Shown piece after piece: positions 1 through 8,513 of a stretch of DNA of 64,000 bases (position 1 is its first letter; the number at the start of each line of letters is the position of its first letter). The translations under genes and the position numbers were made by a program. The notes below the pieces were generated by a model. That model made no database searches. It was not told where the DNA came from and saw nothing but the letters and a program-made list of their open reading frames with translations. Origin of the DNA: Methylobacterium sp. 77 (GTDB lineage Bacteria > Pseudomonadota > Alphaproteobacteria > Rhizobiales > Beijerinckiaceae); the NCBI RefSeq assembly GCF_000372825.1, contig NZ_KB910516.1, forward strand, positions 2,016,011 through 2,080,010. Reading direction: 5' to 3'.

Positions 1-1
1 G

Positions 2-211
2 ACCCGCGGCCTCGTCGGGCGCACGGTGGCGCAGGTGGAATGCGAGCTCATCCTCGACACCCTCGACCATTGCCTCGGCAACCGCACCCATGCCGCCAAG
101 ATCCTCGGCATCTCGATCCGCACCCTACGCAACAAGCTCAACGAGTATGTCGATGCCGGCATCAGCGTTGCCGAGCCCGGCGCCGTCCGTGCCGTGGCGG
201 CCTATGGCTAA
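2..211 (+). CDS. flbD: FlbD-type flagellar response regulator, C-terminal end (partial)
   Basis: Only the last 69 codons are in the window; the reading frame is open from the first bases and ends at TAA 209-211. The residues form a Fis-type helix-turn-helix, with the run NRTHAAKILGIS followed by RTLRNKLNEY, which is how NtrC-family sigma-54 activators end. The short tail after the helix-turn-helix (GISVAEPGAVRAV) resembles alphaproteobacterial FlbD, which controls late flagellar genes. The receiver and AAA+ domains lie upstream, outside the window, so other NtrC-family members remain possible. Confidence 0.7.
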   Translation, partial: TRGLVGRTVAQVECELILDTLDHCLGNRTHAAKILGISIRTLRNKLNEYVDAGISVAEPGAVRAVAAYG

Positions 212-277
212 AGCACCGGGGCCGGGCCAACCGTCGCGCGCCGTTGCCGCTCCCCGCTCCTTTGACTAGGTGAGGGT

Positions 278-655
278 GTGACGGCGGCCCGTTCCTCGGT
301 TCGCCCGAAACGGGGCGGGCATTCGGATTTGGCAAAGCAGGAGACGAACACCACCGTGCGGACGGCGAAGTCGGGCTATTCCGACATCGTCCTGGTCTGC
401 GCGAAATGCACCAAGCGCGTCGGCCTGAAGAAGGACGAGATCCGGGGCCGTTTGAAGCGCGAGGTCAAGCGGCGCGGCCTCGGCCGGGTGACCCGCGTGG
501 TCTCGACGGGCTGCCTCGGCCCCTGCCCGAAGAAGTTCGTGGCGGTCGCGACCTCGTTCAGCCTGTCGCGCAACCGTATCGTCCTCATCGATCCCGACGG
601 CGACGCCGCGCAGACCCTCGATACGGTCTATCCGGCCGCCCGCAGGTTCGAGTGA
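278..655 (+). CDS. small (2Fe-2S) ferredoxin-like protein
   Basis: This 125-residue protein starts at GTG 278. It carries four cysteines arranged as CAKC (residues 41-44) and CLGPC (79-83), separated by a basic helix rich in Lys and Arg. That matches thioredoxin-fold (2Fe-2S) ferredoxin domains, although the first pair is closer than the usual spacing. A basic, probably disordered N-terminus of about 35 residues precedes the domain. It lies 66 bases after flbD on the same strand. A role as a small electron carrier or metal-binding protein is inferred; no partner is visible nearby. Confidence 0.6.
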   Translation: MTAARSSVRPKRGGHSDLAKQETNTTVRTAKSGYSDIVLVCAKCTKRVGLKKDEIRGRLKREVKRRGLGRVTRVVSTGCLGPCPKKFVAVATSFSLSRNRIVLIDPDGDAAQTLDTVYPAARRFE

Positions 656-725
656 AGCGACCTCCGATTTCAGCCCCAATGCCGCGATAGGCCCGGTCCG
701 AGACCGATTTTTCGTGGCGGGCACC

Positions 726-803
726 ATGCCGGATGCGGTAACCGCCGAGCAGACAGGATCGTCGCCCTTGGCGCTCGTCTTTTCCGGAGGCTCAGGCATT
801 TGA
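726..803 (+). other. possible 25-codon upstream ORF coupled to hpnL
   Basis: An ATG at 726 opens a 25-codon frame whose TGA (801-803) overlaps the TTG start of the next gene (800-802) in a TTGA junction. Such stop-start overlaps are typical of translational coupling. The frame is also open upstream of the ATG, so chance is possible. No clear ribosome binding site was seen for the ATG itself. Confidence 0.2.
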
Positions 804-1951
804 CCCCCCGCGTCGTGGCACCTCCCCCCGCCCGTATGGGAATCGGACGATCGATCCTGCGCTACCTGCCCGTCCTGGGCACGGTGCTCGGCCTCGTCCT
901 GGCGATCTGGCTGGTGGCGACCCATGATCTCGCCTCGGTGGCCGATGCCTTCGGGCGGATCGGTATCCTCGGTCTCGGCGGCATCGTGCTGATGCGCATC
1001 GTCGTCCTGACCCTCTGCGGCGTCGCCTGGGAACGGGTGCTGCACCGCCTCTCGTCCACCGCCGAGGCGGGCGCCTTCCTCATCCTCCGTTTCGTGCGCG
1101 ACGGGATCAACGTGCTGCTCCCGGTCGCTTCCGTCGGCGGTGACGTGGTCGGCGGGCGTCTCCTCACCTTCTGGGGCGTGCCGGGGAAACTCGCGGCGGC
1201 ATCGATCCTGGTGGACATGCTGATCCAGGTCAGTACGCAGGCCGTGTTCGTCCTCATCGGCGTCGCACTGCTGATGCAGATGGAGGGCGAGTCTGCCGCC
1301 TCCCTCGCGGCCTGGGCGTTGCGGGCGCTGGGCGTCACCGCCGCTCTCCTCGCCGCCTTCTTCGTCTTCCAGCGCAGCCCGTTGATCCTCGGCGTCGAGC
1401 GCCGCATCGCCGAACTCGGACGACGCTTCCTGCGCGACGAGGAGGACGCAGCTCCCGACCCTGCGCAGGCTACTTCCGGCTCAGCGCAGGCGGCTTTTGG
1501 CTCAGCGCAGGCGACTTGCGCCTCGACCACCGTTTCCGGCGCTGCCGATGCCGGTGTGCACGGCGCACTCGATACGGTCTGGGCACCGAGACGCTGGCCC
1601 CTGCTCTTCCAGGGCTTCGTCCTGCACCTGCTCGCCTGGATGCTCGGTGCGGTGGAGATCTGGATCGCGCTGACCTGCATGGGCGTCGAGGGGCTCGGCC
1701 CGACCGAGGTGATCGTCATCGAGGCCCTGAGCCAGGCCATCAAATCGGCGGCCTTCCCGGTGCCGAGCGGGCTCGGGGTTCAGGAAGGCGGGTTCGTCCT
1801 GGTCGGCGGGCTGTTCGGCATCGATCCCGGCACCGCCATCGCCCTGTCCCTCGCCAAGCGCGTGCCCGACGTGGTGCTCGGATTGCCGTCCCTGATGCTG
1901 TGGCAGACCCTGGAAGCCCGGCGCGCCACGGTAATAGCGCCGCGCGTCTGA
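800..1951 (+). CDS. hpnL: HpnL-like integral membrane protein (lysylphosphatidylglycerol synthase TM / UPF0104 family)
   Basis: This 383-residue polytopic membrane protein has about eight hydrophobic segments, beginning at YLPVLGTVLGLVLAIWL. The late motif PSGLGVQEGGF is the hallmark of the UPF0104 / lysylphosphatidylglycerol-synthase transmembrane family. HpnL members are found in hopanoid-producing Rhizobiales and are implicated in moving or modifying hopanoids in the envelope. The start is a TTG preceded by GGAGG nine bases upstream (786-790); the ATG at 836 has no such site. A cytoplasmic loop around residues 222-242 holds three 7-residue repeats (see the repeat entry). No other hopanoid gene is in the window, so HpnL is a family-level call. 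Confidence 0.65.
   Translation: MTPRVVAPPPARMGIGRSILRYLPVLGTVLGLVLAIWLVATHDLASVADAFGRIGILGLGGIVLMRIVVLTLCGVAWERVLHRLSSTAEAGAFLILRFVRDGINVLLPVASVGGDVVGGRLLTFWGVPGKLAAASILVDMLIQVSTQAVFVLIGVALLMQMEGESAASLAAWALRALGVTAALLAAFFVFQRSPLILGVERRIAELGRRFLRDEEDAAPDPAQATSGSAQAAFGSAQATCASTTVSGAADAGVHGALDTVWAPRRWPLLFQGFVLHLLAWMLGAVEIWIALTCMGVEGLGPTEVIVIEALSQAIKSAAFPVPSGLGVQEGGFVLVGGLFGIDPGTAIALSLAKRVPDVVLGLPSLMLWQTLEARRATVIAPRV
1463..1525 (+). repeat. three 21-bp in-frame tandem repeats inside hpnL
   Basis: Three adjacent 21-base units start at 1463, 1484 and 1505, each opening with GCGCAGGC. They encode AQATSGS, AQAAFGS and AQATCAS. The unit keeps the reading frame and lies in a hydrophilic loop between membrane segments, so copy number could vary between strains without breaking the protein. 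Confidence 0.75.
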
Positions 1952-2000
1952 CGACGCCCGCGGGTCTTGCGCGGGGTCGCGGACGAAGGCTGTCGAACGC

Positions 2001-2399
2001 CTACGGAGACGCCGGAGCCTCGCAGAAGCGGAGGCTGTTGCCGAACGGGTCGGTCACCGTCATCACCAGACCCCAGGGCAGGCTCTCCACCCCCGGCTTG
2101 GTGTGCTTGTCGTTCCTGGCGCTCAGTTCCCGCTGGAAGGCATGGATGCCCGCCATCCGGACGAAGGTCGTCGAGCCGGGCGTGGCGTCGCCGTGATGGC
2201 CGCTCAGATGCAGGACCAGGCCCGCGCGCGAGACCTGGGCGTAGAGCGGGAAGTTCTCGCGGAAGCGATGCTCCCAATCGAGGGTGAAGCCGAGGAAGCC
2301 GAGGTAGAATTCGCGCGCCTTGTCTTCGTCGAAGATACGCAGGATCGGGCAGGTCTGAGCGAAGCGGATGTCGTGGGCGGGGGCGTCCGTCGGCATCAT
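2001..2399 (-). CDS. VOC-superfamily protein (glyoxalase / bleomycin-resistance fold)
   Basis: A 132-residue protein with the vicinal-oxygen-chelate pattern. An N-terminal strand (RFAQTCPILRIFD) precedes EDKAREFYLGFLGFTLDWEHRF, and there is a middle His in LVLHLSGHHGD. The C-terminal segment VTDPFGNSLRFCE is typical of glyoxalase-family resistance proteins. It begins 13 bases after the gmk stop on the same strand, so it is probably the distal gene of that operon. The substrate is unknown. It converges on hpnL. Confidence 0.75.
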   Translation of the reverse strand: MMPTDAPAHDIRFAQTCPILRIFDEDKAREFYLGFLGFTLDWEHRFRENFPLYAQVSRAGLVLHLSGHHGDATPGSTTFVRMAGIHAFQRELSARNDKHTKPGVESLPWGLVMTVTDPFGNSLRFCEAPASP

Positions 2400-2412
2400 C
2401 GCGCTGCGCTCG

Positions 2413-3066
2413 TCAGGCGATCGTGTCGGGTTCGGCCAGAAGCCCGTCGACGAAGTCGGAGAGCCCCGTGTTCCGGGCGCGCTTCAGGCGTTCGGCCGTG
2501 AGGATGCCCTTCAATGCGTGGAATGCGTCGTCGAGATCGTCGTTGACGAGGACGTAATCGTACTCGTTCCAGCGCTGGATCTCGACCCGGGAATTGGCGA
2601 GGCGCTTCTCGATGGTCTCCGGCGAATCCTCGGCGCGCCGCTCCAGCCGGTGGCGCAGCTCGGCGAGGCTCGGCGGCAGGATGAACACCGTCACCACGTC
2701 CTCGGCGAGCTTCGCCCGCACCTGCCGCGTGCCCTGGTAGTCGATGTCGAAGATCATGTCCCGGCCGGCGCCCAGCACCTTCTCCACCGGACGGCGCGGG
2801 GTGCCGTAGAAATTGCCGTGGACCTCGGCCCATTCGAGCAGGTTGTCGGCCCCGCGCAGGGCGTCGAAGGCCTCGCGGTCGATGAAATTGTAGTGCTTGC
2901 CGTCGATCTCGGAGGGGCGGCGCTGGCGCGTCGTCACCGAGATCGAGAGGTCGAGCCCCCATTTCGGGTCGCTGGCCACCGCGCGCGTCAACGTGGTCTT
3001 TCCCGCCCCCGAGGGCGAGGACAGGATGAGGATGAACCCGCGCCGTCCGATCGTCGTGCCCTGCAT
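2413..3066 (-). CDS. gmk: guanylate kinase
   Basis: This 217-residue enzyme phosphorylates GMP to GDP with ATP in the cytoplasm. The P-loop SPSGAGKTT lies at residues 17-25, and the GMP-binding segment follows as SVTTRQRRPSEIDGKHYNF. The length is normal for the family. It starts 12 bases after the yicC stop, and yicC-gmk is a conserved pair across proteobacteria. Being in line with mltG and the fab genes suggests co-transcription with envelope synthesis genes. The start lies directly before the P-loop strand and leaves no room for a longer N-terminus. Confidence 0.95.
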   Translation of the reverse strand: MQGTTIGRRGFILILSSPSGAGKTTLTRAVASDPKWGLDLSISVTTRQRRPSEIDGKHYNFIDREAFDALRGADNLLEWAEVHGNFYGTPRRPVEKVLGAGRDMIFDIDYQGTRQVRAKLAEDVVTVFILPPSLAELRHRLERRAEDSPETIEKRLANSRVEIQRWNEYDYVLVNDDLDDAFHALKGILTAERLKRARNTGLSDFVDGLLAEPDTIA

Positions 3067-3078
3067 GGTGGAAATAAC

Positions 3079-3957
3079 CTACTCGACGTTCTGAACCTGC
3101 TCGCGGAATTGCTCCACCACGGCCTTCAAGTCGAGTCCGATCCGTGAAAGTGCGATGTCTCCGGCCTTCGCGCAGAGGGTATTCGCCTCGCGGCCGAGTT
3201 CCTGGGCAAGGAAATCGAGCTTGCGGCCGATGGCGCCGCCGGTGCCCAGCAACTCGCCGACGCTGTCGAGATGGGCGCGCAGGCGGTCGAGTTCCTCGCG
3301 CACATCGGCCTTGGCGGCGATGAGGACGGCCTCCTGGTGCAGGCGGTCGGGGTCGAGCCCGCCAGCTTCCATCAGCGCGGCGATGCTGGCGGAGAGCCGG
3401 GCCTTCACCGCCTCAGGCTGGCGGCCGGGGCAGGTCTCGGCGGCCTCGGTGAGGCGGGACATGGCGACGAGCTGGCCCTCAATGATGGCGCGCAGCTGGC
3501 GCCCCTCGGCGCGGCGCGCCTCCACGAGGTCGGCCACGAGCCGGACCACGCCCTCGGCGAGGTCGTGGGCGAGGCTGTCGGATTCCGCCGCCGGCTCCTC
3601 CTCGGATTCGATGACGCCGCGGATGCCGAGCAACCCGTCGAGGGAGGCCGGGGCGAGGCCCTCCGGGCGCGGCACGCGGGCGGTGGCGGCGGCGAGTTCG
3701 GCCAGCAGCGCCTCGTTGATGCGCACCCGCGCCCTGGCCTCGGGCCGGGTGAGGTTGAGCGAGAGCTGGCACTGGCCTCGGGCGAGGGTCTTCTGCAGGG
3801 CGGTGCGGGCCACCTCCCCCAGGGCTTCGAGGCCGTTCGGCACGCGCAGGCGCACGTCGAGCCCTCGGCCGTTCACGCTGCGGACCTCCCAGGCCCATTG
3901 CACCGGGCCAGTTGTGCCGTTGGCGCGGGCAAAACCCGTCATGCTGGAGAGGATCAT
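3079..3957 (-). CDS. yicC: YicC family endoribonuclease-like protein
   Basis: This 292-residue protein starts MILSSMTGFARANG, matching the conserved YicC N-terminus; the frame is open further upstream but those codons do not look coding. The C-terminal half contains EVRSVNGRGLDVRLR early and the DUF1732 region near EELDRLRAHLDSVGELL, ending GLDLKAVVEQFREQVQNVE. YicC proteins are stationary-phase-associated and have been reported to act in RNA cleavage; the exact role here is not shown. It sits between mltG and gmk on the same strand. Confidence 0.85.
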   Translation of the reverse strand: MILSSMTGFARANGTTGPVQWAWEVRSVNGRGLDVRLRVPNGLEALGEVARTALQKTLARGQCQLSLNLTRPEARARVRINEALLAELAAATARVPRPEGLAPASLDGLLGIRGVIESEEEPAAESDSLAHDLAEGVVRLVADLVEARRAEGRQLRAIIEGQLVAMSRLTEAAETCPGRQPEAVKARLSASIAALMEAGGLDPDRLHQEAVLIAAKADVREELDRLRAHLDSVGELLGTGGAIGRKLDFLAQELGREANTLCAKAGDIALSRIGLDLKAVVEQFREQVQNVE

Positions 3958-4106
3958 GGCGTCATACCGTGGTCGAGCGCGCGCGGTCTTTTCCCCTTGC
4001 GGGGATGGACCGGGATAGGAAAGGTCGAGCCGGCCCGGTGAAGGGTCACCCGACACCCCACCTGCAAGCTCCTCCCCGCGAGTGAGAGGAGAGAGGCCGT
4101 CCCGGT

Positions 4107-5492
4107 CTATTGCGGCTTCAGCGCCGGGACGCTCTTGGCCGAGTTCAGGTCGAAGGTCTTGTTGCGCAGCGGGTCGAGCCGCGTGCCCTCCGAGGCGTCG
4201 AAGGCCTTCGGGCGCGGGGCCGAGGGGTCGGGGGCGCTGCCGGCGAAGTTGGTGCCGTCCGGCGCGTAGGCCGAGGCCCGGCCCGGCACGCCCGACGGAT
4301 CGGCCGGCGGGTCCGCCTTGTCCACGGGGGCCGCGGCGTCGGTCGGCGTCTCCTTGCGGGCGCGCTCGACCTGACGCCAGCGGGCGACGTTGCGGGAATG
4401 GCCTTCCAGGCTGTCGGCGAAGGCATGGCCGCCGGTGCCGTCGGCGACGAAGTAGAGATCCTTGGTGCGCGAGGGGTTGGCGACGGCCTCGAGCGCGGCG
4501 CGGCCGGGATTGGCGATCGGGCCCGGCGGCAGGCCTTCGATGACGTAGGTGTTGTAGGGCGTCGCCCGGTCGATCTCGGAGCGCTGGATGCCGCGCCCCA
4601 GCGTGCCGCGCCCGCCCACCAGGCCGTAGACGATGGTGGGGTCCGATTGCAGCTTCATCCGCTTGTTGAGGCGGTTGACGAAGACGCCGGCCACGCGCGG
4701 GCGCTCGTCGGCCCGGCCGGTCTCCTTCTCGACGATGGAGGCCAGCGTCACCATCTCGGCCGGGGTCTTCACCGGGATCTCGGCCGAGCGGCGCAGCCAG
4801 ATCTGGTTCAGCACCTCGCGCTGCTTGGCGCGCATCAGGTTGACGATCTGCTGGCGGGTGGCGCCGCGCTCGAACTTGTAGGTGTCGGGCAGGAGCGAGC
4901 CCTCGGGCGGGATCTCGTTGACGTCACCGGTGAGGATGTCGTTCTCGTTGAGCCGCATCACGATCTGTTCGCTGGTCAGCCCCTCGGGGAAGGTGACGGC
5001 GTGCTGCACCTGGCGGCCGGTGGCCAGGGTGTCGATCGTGTCGGAGATGCTGGCATGGGCCTTGAACGTGTACTCGCCGGCCTTCAGCGCCTTGCCCGAG
5101 AAGCGGGAGGCCCATTCGAACAGGGCGGTGTGGCTGATGACGCCCTCGCGGTTCAGCGCGTCGGCGATCTCGGAGGTGCCGCTGCGGGGCGGGATGACCA
5201 CGACCTTGTCGGCGGAGAGCGGGCCGGGCTCGCGGATCTGGCGGTCGAACAGGGTGACGCCGATCATCGCGGCGATGGCGAGGACGACGGAGGCGGTAAG
5301 CAGGCCGCTGATCGTGCTCAGCAGGCCGCCGCGCTCGCGCTGGGGGCGGTCCGGCGGGGGCGGCGCGGCCGTGGGCTTGATCGCCTCGCTCGGGCTGCGC
5401 GGGGAGGCCCGGTTCAGCTGTGCCGGCTCGTCGGACGGGACCGGGATCGGCGCCGGGTCCGGATTTTTGCGCTTGCGGAAGAACATGGACAT
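4107..5492 (-). CDS. mltG: endolytic murein transglycosylase MltG
   Basis: This 461-residue inner-membrane protein cleaves nascent glycan strands and is thought to set glycan length. A cytoplasmic Arg/Pro-rich N-terminus of about 55 residues is followed by one membrane helix near residues 60-82, then a periplasmic domain. The catalytic Glu lies in ASIVEKE (Glu255 by alignment to the YceG/MltG motif), with GVFVNRLNKRMKLQSDPT just after it. The C-terminal 100 residues are Pro/Ala-rich and look disordered. It stands between fabF and yicC in the usual Rhizobiales order. The 378-base gap to fabF leaves room for its own promoter. Confidence 0.93.
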   Translation of the reverse strand: MSMFFRKRKNPDPAPIPVPSDEPAQLNRASPRSPSEAIKPTAAPPPPDRPQRERGGLLSTISGLLTASVVLAIAAMIGVTLFDRQIREPGPLSADKVVVIPPRSGTSEIADALNREGVISHTALFEWASRFSGKALKAGEYTFKAHASISDTIDTLATGRQVQHAVTFPEGLTSEQIVMRLNENDILTGDVNEIPPEGSLLPDTYKFERGATRQQIVNLMRAKQREVLNQIWLRRSAEIPVKTPAEMVTLASIVEKETGRADERPRVAGVFVNRLNKRMKLQSDPTIVYGLVGGRGTLGRGIQRSEIDRATPYNTYVIEGLPPGPIANPGRAALEAVANPSRTKDLYFVADGTGGHAFADSLEGHSRNVARWRQVERARKETPTDAAAPVDKADPPADPSGVPGRASAYAPDGTNFAGSAPDPSAPRPKAFDASEGTRLDPLRNKTFDLNSAKSVPALKPQ

Positions 5493-5870
5493 CCTGTTCG
5501 GGCCTCGATGCCCCTCCCCGGCCGCCGCCGGAGTGTAAGGGGCACCTCCACCCTGAGTCGAGCCGTCAGGCGCGAAGGGCGGGCATTCACACGCGACCTT
5601 AGCCGTTTTTGTGGCGGAATGGGGGTAGGAAGGACCGAGAGCCTACGGAGCCGGAAGCGCGTTCGCCCGCCCGAAGATTGGATATCCGGATTATAAAATC
5701 GGGTTCTAAATCGCCGATACTTGAGCGATGGTTCGAACCATCGTCGGTTCCACGGCGATATATTTTCAAATGGACGTATTTCGAACGCGATGTCAGGCGC
5801 GGAGATCTCAGCGCCCACGTGACCACGACCGTCGTTCCAGCGTCCAAAAACCGACTGGAGATGCGGTGAT
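5493..5870. other. 378-base gap between fabF and mltG
   Basis: No supportable gene was seen. The part nearest fabF (about 5680-5790) is AT-richer than its surroundings and holds an 18-base perfect palindrome (5726-5743). Because fabF and mltG are on the minus strand, this is where the fabF terminator or the mltG promoter would lie. Confidence 0.6.
5726..5743. repeat. 18-bp perfect palindrome (CGATGGTTC/GAACCATCG)
   Basis: The 9-base arms CGATGGTTC and GAACCATCG meet without a spacer, giving a perfectly self-complementary 18-mer centred at 5734/5735 in the mltG upstream region. The absence of a loop argues against a terminator and favours a dimeric protein binding site. Confidence 0.7.
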
Positions 5871-7133
5871 CTATTCGACCCGCCGCATCACCAGCGACGC
5901 ATTCGTGCCACCGAACCCAAAGGAATTCGACAGCACGACATCCACCTGCTTGCGCTTGGCCTCGTGCGGCACGAGGTCGATCGCAGTTTCCACGGAGGGG
6001 GTGTCGAGGTTGAGGGTCGGGGGCATCACGCCGTCGCGGATGGTGAGCACCGAGAAGATCGCCTCGATGGCGCCGGCCGCTCCCAGCAGATGGCCTACGG
6101 CCGACTTGGTGGAGGACATCGCGGCCTTGCCGGCATGCTCGCCGAGCAGACGCTCCACGGCCTTGAGCTCGAGCTCGTCGCCCATGGGCGTCGAGGTGCC
6201 GTGGGCGTTGATGTAGTCGATGTCGGAGGCCTGGAGGCCGGCGCGCTTCACGGCGGCGCTCATGCAGCGGAAGGCGCCGTCGCCGTCCGGGGCCGGAGAG
6301 GTGATGTGGTAGGCGTCGCCGGTGAGGCCGTAGCCGACCACTTCAGCGTAGATCTTGGCGCCGCGCGCCTTGGCGTGCTCGTATTCCTCGAGGATCACCA
6401 CGCCGGCGCCCTCGCCCATGACGAAGCCGTCGCGGTCCTTGTCGTAGGGGCGCGAGGCCTTGGTCGGCGCGTCGTTGAATCCGGTGGATAGGGCGCGGCA
6501 GGCGGCGAAGCCCGCGAGCGCGAGGCGGTTGACCGGAGATTCGGCGCCGCCGGCCACCATCACGTCGGCATCGCCGAACTGGATCAGCCGGGCCGCGTCG
6601 CCGATGGCGTGGGCGCCGGTGGAGCAGGCGGTGACCACCGCGTGATTCGGCCCCTTGAGCCCGTGCGCGATCGAGACCTGGCCCGAGGCGAGGTTGATGA
6701 TGCGGCCGGGAATGAAGAACGGCGAGATCCGTCGCGGCCCCTTGTCGTGCAGGGTCACGGAGGCGTCGTAGATGCCCCCGATCCCGCCGATGCCGGAGCC
6801 GATCATCACGCCGGTGGCGCATTGATCCTCGTAGGTGGTCGGGTGCCAATTTGCATCGTCGAGGGCCTGGCCGGCGGCGGCCATGGCGTAGACGATGAAC
6901 GGATCGACCTTGCGCTGCTCCTTCGCCTCCATCCACCGGTCGGGGTTGAAGGTGCCGTTGCTGCCGTCTCCGAACGGGACCGAACAGGCGATGCGGCAGG
7001 CGAGATCGGAGACGTCGAAGGCTGTCACCTGCGACGCTCCGCTATCTCCCGCGATCAACCGGCTCCAGGTGGTCTCGACGTCGCTTCCCAGCGGCGTCAC
7101 CATGCCTAAGCCCGTCACCACAACCCGACGCAT
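5871..7133 (-). CDS. fabF: beta-ketoacyl-ACP synthase II
   Basis: This 420-residue condensing enzyme elongates acyl-ACP with malonyl-ACP. The start MRRVVVTGLGMVTPLG is the family N-terminus; upstream in-frame codons were rejected. The catalytic triad is visible: Cys170 in VTACSTGAHA, His311 in NAHGTSTPMGD and His348 in KSAVGHLLGAAG. It follows acpP by 94 bases on the same strand, the usual acpP-fabF pair. The enzyme supplies long-chain and cis-vaccenoyl chains for membrane lipids. Confidence 0.96.
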   Translation of the reverse strand: MRRVVVTGLGMVTPLGSDVETTWSRLIAGDSGASQVTAFDVSDLACRIACSVPFGDGSNGTFNPDRWMEAKEQRKVDPFIVYAMAAAGQALDDANWHPTTYEDQCATGVMIGSGIGGIGGIYDASVTLHDKGPRRISPFFIPGRIINLASGQVSIAHGLKGPNHAVVTACSTGAHAIGDAARLIQFGDADVMVAGGAESPVNRLALAGFAACRALSTGFNDAPTKASRPYDKDRDGFVMGEGAGVVILEEYEHAKARGAKIYAEVVGYGLTGDAYHITSPAPDGDGAFRCMSAAVKRAGLQASDIDYINAHGTSTPMGDELELKAVERLLGEHAGKAAMSSTKSAVGHLLGAAGAIEAIFSVLTIRDGVMPPTLNLDTPSVETAIDLVPHEAKRKQVDVVLSNSFGFGGTNASLVMRRVE

Positions 7134-7227
7134 CGCGTTATCCCGAACCGGTCCCGTCATTATCAATCCAAATGGCGCGCGGGGCGCCAAGGCCCCGCTT
7201 GTGTCGGCGCCGTTTGTCCCGTCGCGC

Positions 7228-7464
7228 TTACGCGGAGTTCTTCTCGAGGAACTTCACGGCATCGCCAACCGTCTGAATGGTCTCGGCGGCATCGTCGGGG
7301 ATCTCGACGTTGAACTCTTCCTCGAACGCCATCACGAGCTCGACGGTGTCGAGGCTGTCGGCGCCGAGATCATCGATGAAGTTCGCGCCCTCGACCACCT
7401 TTTCCGGCTCAACGCCGAGGTGCTCGACAACGATCTTCTTCACGCGCTCAGCGATATCGCTCAT
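7228..7464 (-). CDS. acpP: acyl carrier protein
   Basis: This 78-residue acidic protein carries the phosphopantetheine attachment Ser37 in [10 protein letters not shown]. The start is supported by AAGGA nine bases upstream. The length and the four-helix pattern are those of bacterial AcpP. It shuttles acyl chains among FabD, FabG and FabF, all encoded next to it on the same strand. Confidence 0.97.
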   Translation of the reverse strand: MSDIAERVKKIVVEHLGVEPEKVVEGANFIDDLGADSLDTVELVMAFEEEFNVEIPDDAAETIQTVGDAVKFLEKNSA

Positions 7465-7758
7465 CGTTCTTGGTCCTTAGCTATTCGATCGTGATGGTGA
7501 AGGCGCCGTGGCCGCTATCCCGCTGATGCGGATTTCTGAAAGCGGCCGGTGTCCGATCGCGCGTGGCCTTGAGAGCCCGCAACACGCTGAACCGTCAACC
7601 CCCCTCGCACGGCAGCCGGGGTGGTAGCACAGGGTTTTGGCGCTGGCGAGAGGCGGTTCACAAACCGTTCATCGCTGTGACTTTTTCGAGCGAACGGATG
7701 ATAAATTCGAGTGTGCGGTGCAGCAAGGCCGCATCCTCCTCCGGGGGCGGCGGGCGCC
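7465..7758. other. 294-base gap between fabG and acpP
   Basis: No gene was supported here. A minus-strand TTGACG (around 7594-7599) could be a -35 element for acpP, but no good -10 sits at the right distance. Acyl carrier protein is needed in large amounts, so a dedicated promoter here is expected. Confidence 0.4.
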
Positions 7759-8499
7759 TCAATACATCGCCATGCCGCCATTCACGTGCAGGGTCTGCCC
7801 GGTGACATAGGCGGCCTCGTCGGAGGCGAGATACACGGCTGCGGCGCCGATCTCCGCGCCGGTGCCGAGGCGGTTCATCGGCACGCGGGAGAGGATGCCC
7901 TCGCGCTGCTTCTCGTTCAGCACATCGGTCATCGGCGAGGTGATGAAGCCCGGCGCGATGCAATTGACGGTGAGGTTGCGGGTGGCGACTTCGGCGGCCA
8001 GCGCCTTGGTCATGCCGACGAGCCCGGCCTTGGCGGCGGCGTAGTTCACCTGTCCCGGATTGCCGGTGGCGCCGACCACGGAACCGACATTGACGATGCG
8101 GCCGTGACGCCGCTTCATCATGCCCTTCACCGCCGCCCGCGAGAGCCGGAACGCCGCGGTGAGGTTCACCGCGATCACCGCTTCCCACTCGTCGTCCTTC
8201 ATCCGCAACATCAGGTTGTCGCGGGTGATGCCGGCATTGTTGACCAGGATGTCGAGCCCGCCCATCGCGGCCTCGGCGGCGGGCACCAGGGCCTCCACGG
8301 ATTCCTTGTCCGACAGGTTGCCGGGCACGAGGTGGATACGCTCGCCGCCGAGTTCGGCGGCCAGGGCGTCGAGCGCCTCGGTGCGGGTGCCCGAGATGGC
8401 GACGATGGCGCCCTGCGCATGCAGAGCCTTGGCGATGGCGCCGCCGAGGCCGCCGGTCGCGCCGGTGACGAGGGCCTTGCGGCCGGTCAGGTCGAACAT
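7759..8499 (-). CDS. fabG: 3-oxoacyl-ACP reductase
   Basis: This 246-residue short-chain dehydrogenase reduces beta-ketoacyl-ACP with NADPH. The cofactor motif is TGATGGLGGAI (residues 12-22), NNAG is at 87-90, and the catalytic residues are Ser140, Tyr153 and Lys157. The start is MFDLTGRKALV; upstream in-frame codons overlap fabD and were rejected. It begins 14 bases after the fabD stop, so the two are co-transcribed. Confidence 0.96.
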   Translation of the reverse strand: MFDLTGRKALVTGATGGLGGAIAKALHAQGAIVAISGTRTEALDALAAELGGERIHLVPGNLSDKESVEALVPAAEAAMGGLDILVNNAGITRDNLMLRMKDDEWEAVIAVNLTAAFRLSRAAVKGMMKRRHGRIVNVGSVVGATGNPGQVNYAAAKAGLVGMTKALAAEVATRNLTVNCIAPGFITSPMTDVLNEKQREGILSRVPMNRLGTGAEIGAAAVYLASDEAAYVTGQTLHVNGGMAMY

Positions 8500-8513
8500 G
8501 GACAATCCTGTCT

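Noticed and set aside
4110..5696. Long plus-strand frame opposite mltG
   Set aside because: Composition is Gly/Arg/Val/Asp-skewed with no recognisable domain, while mltG on the other strand has clear catalytic motifs.
5726..5743. T-arm of a tRNA (GGTTCGAACC-like sequence)
   Set aside because: No acceptor, D or anticodon stems could be folded around it; the sequence is a simple palindrome.
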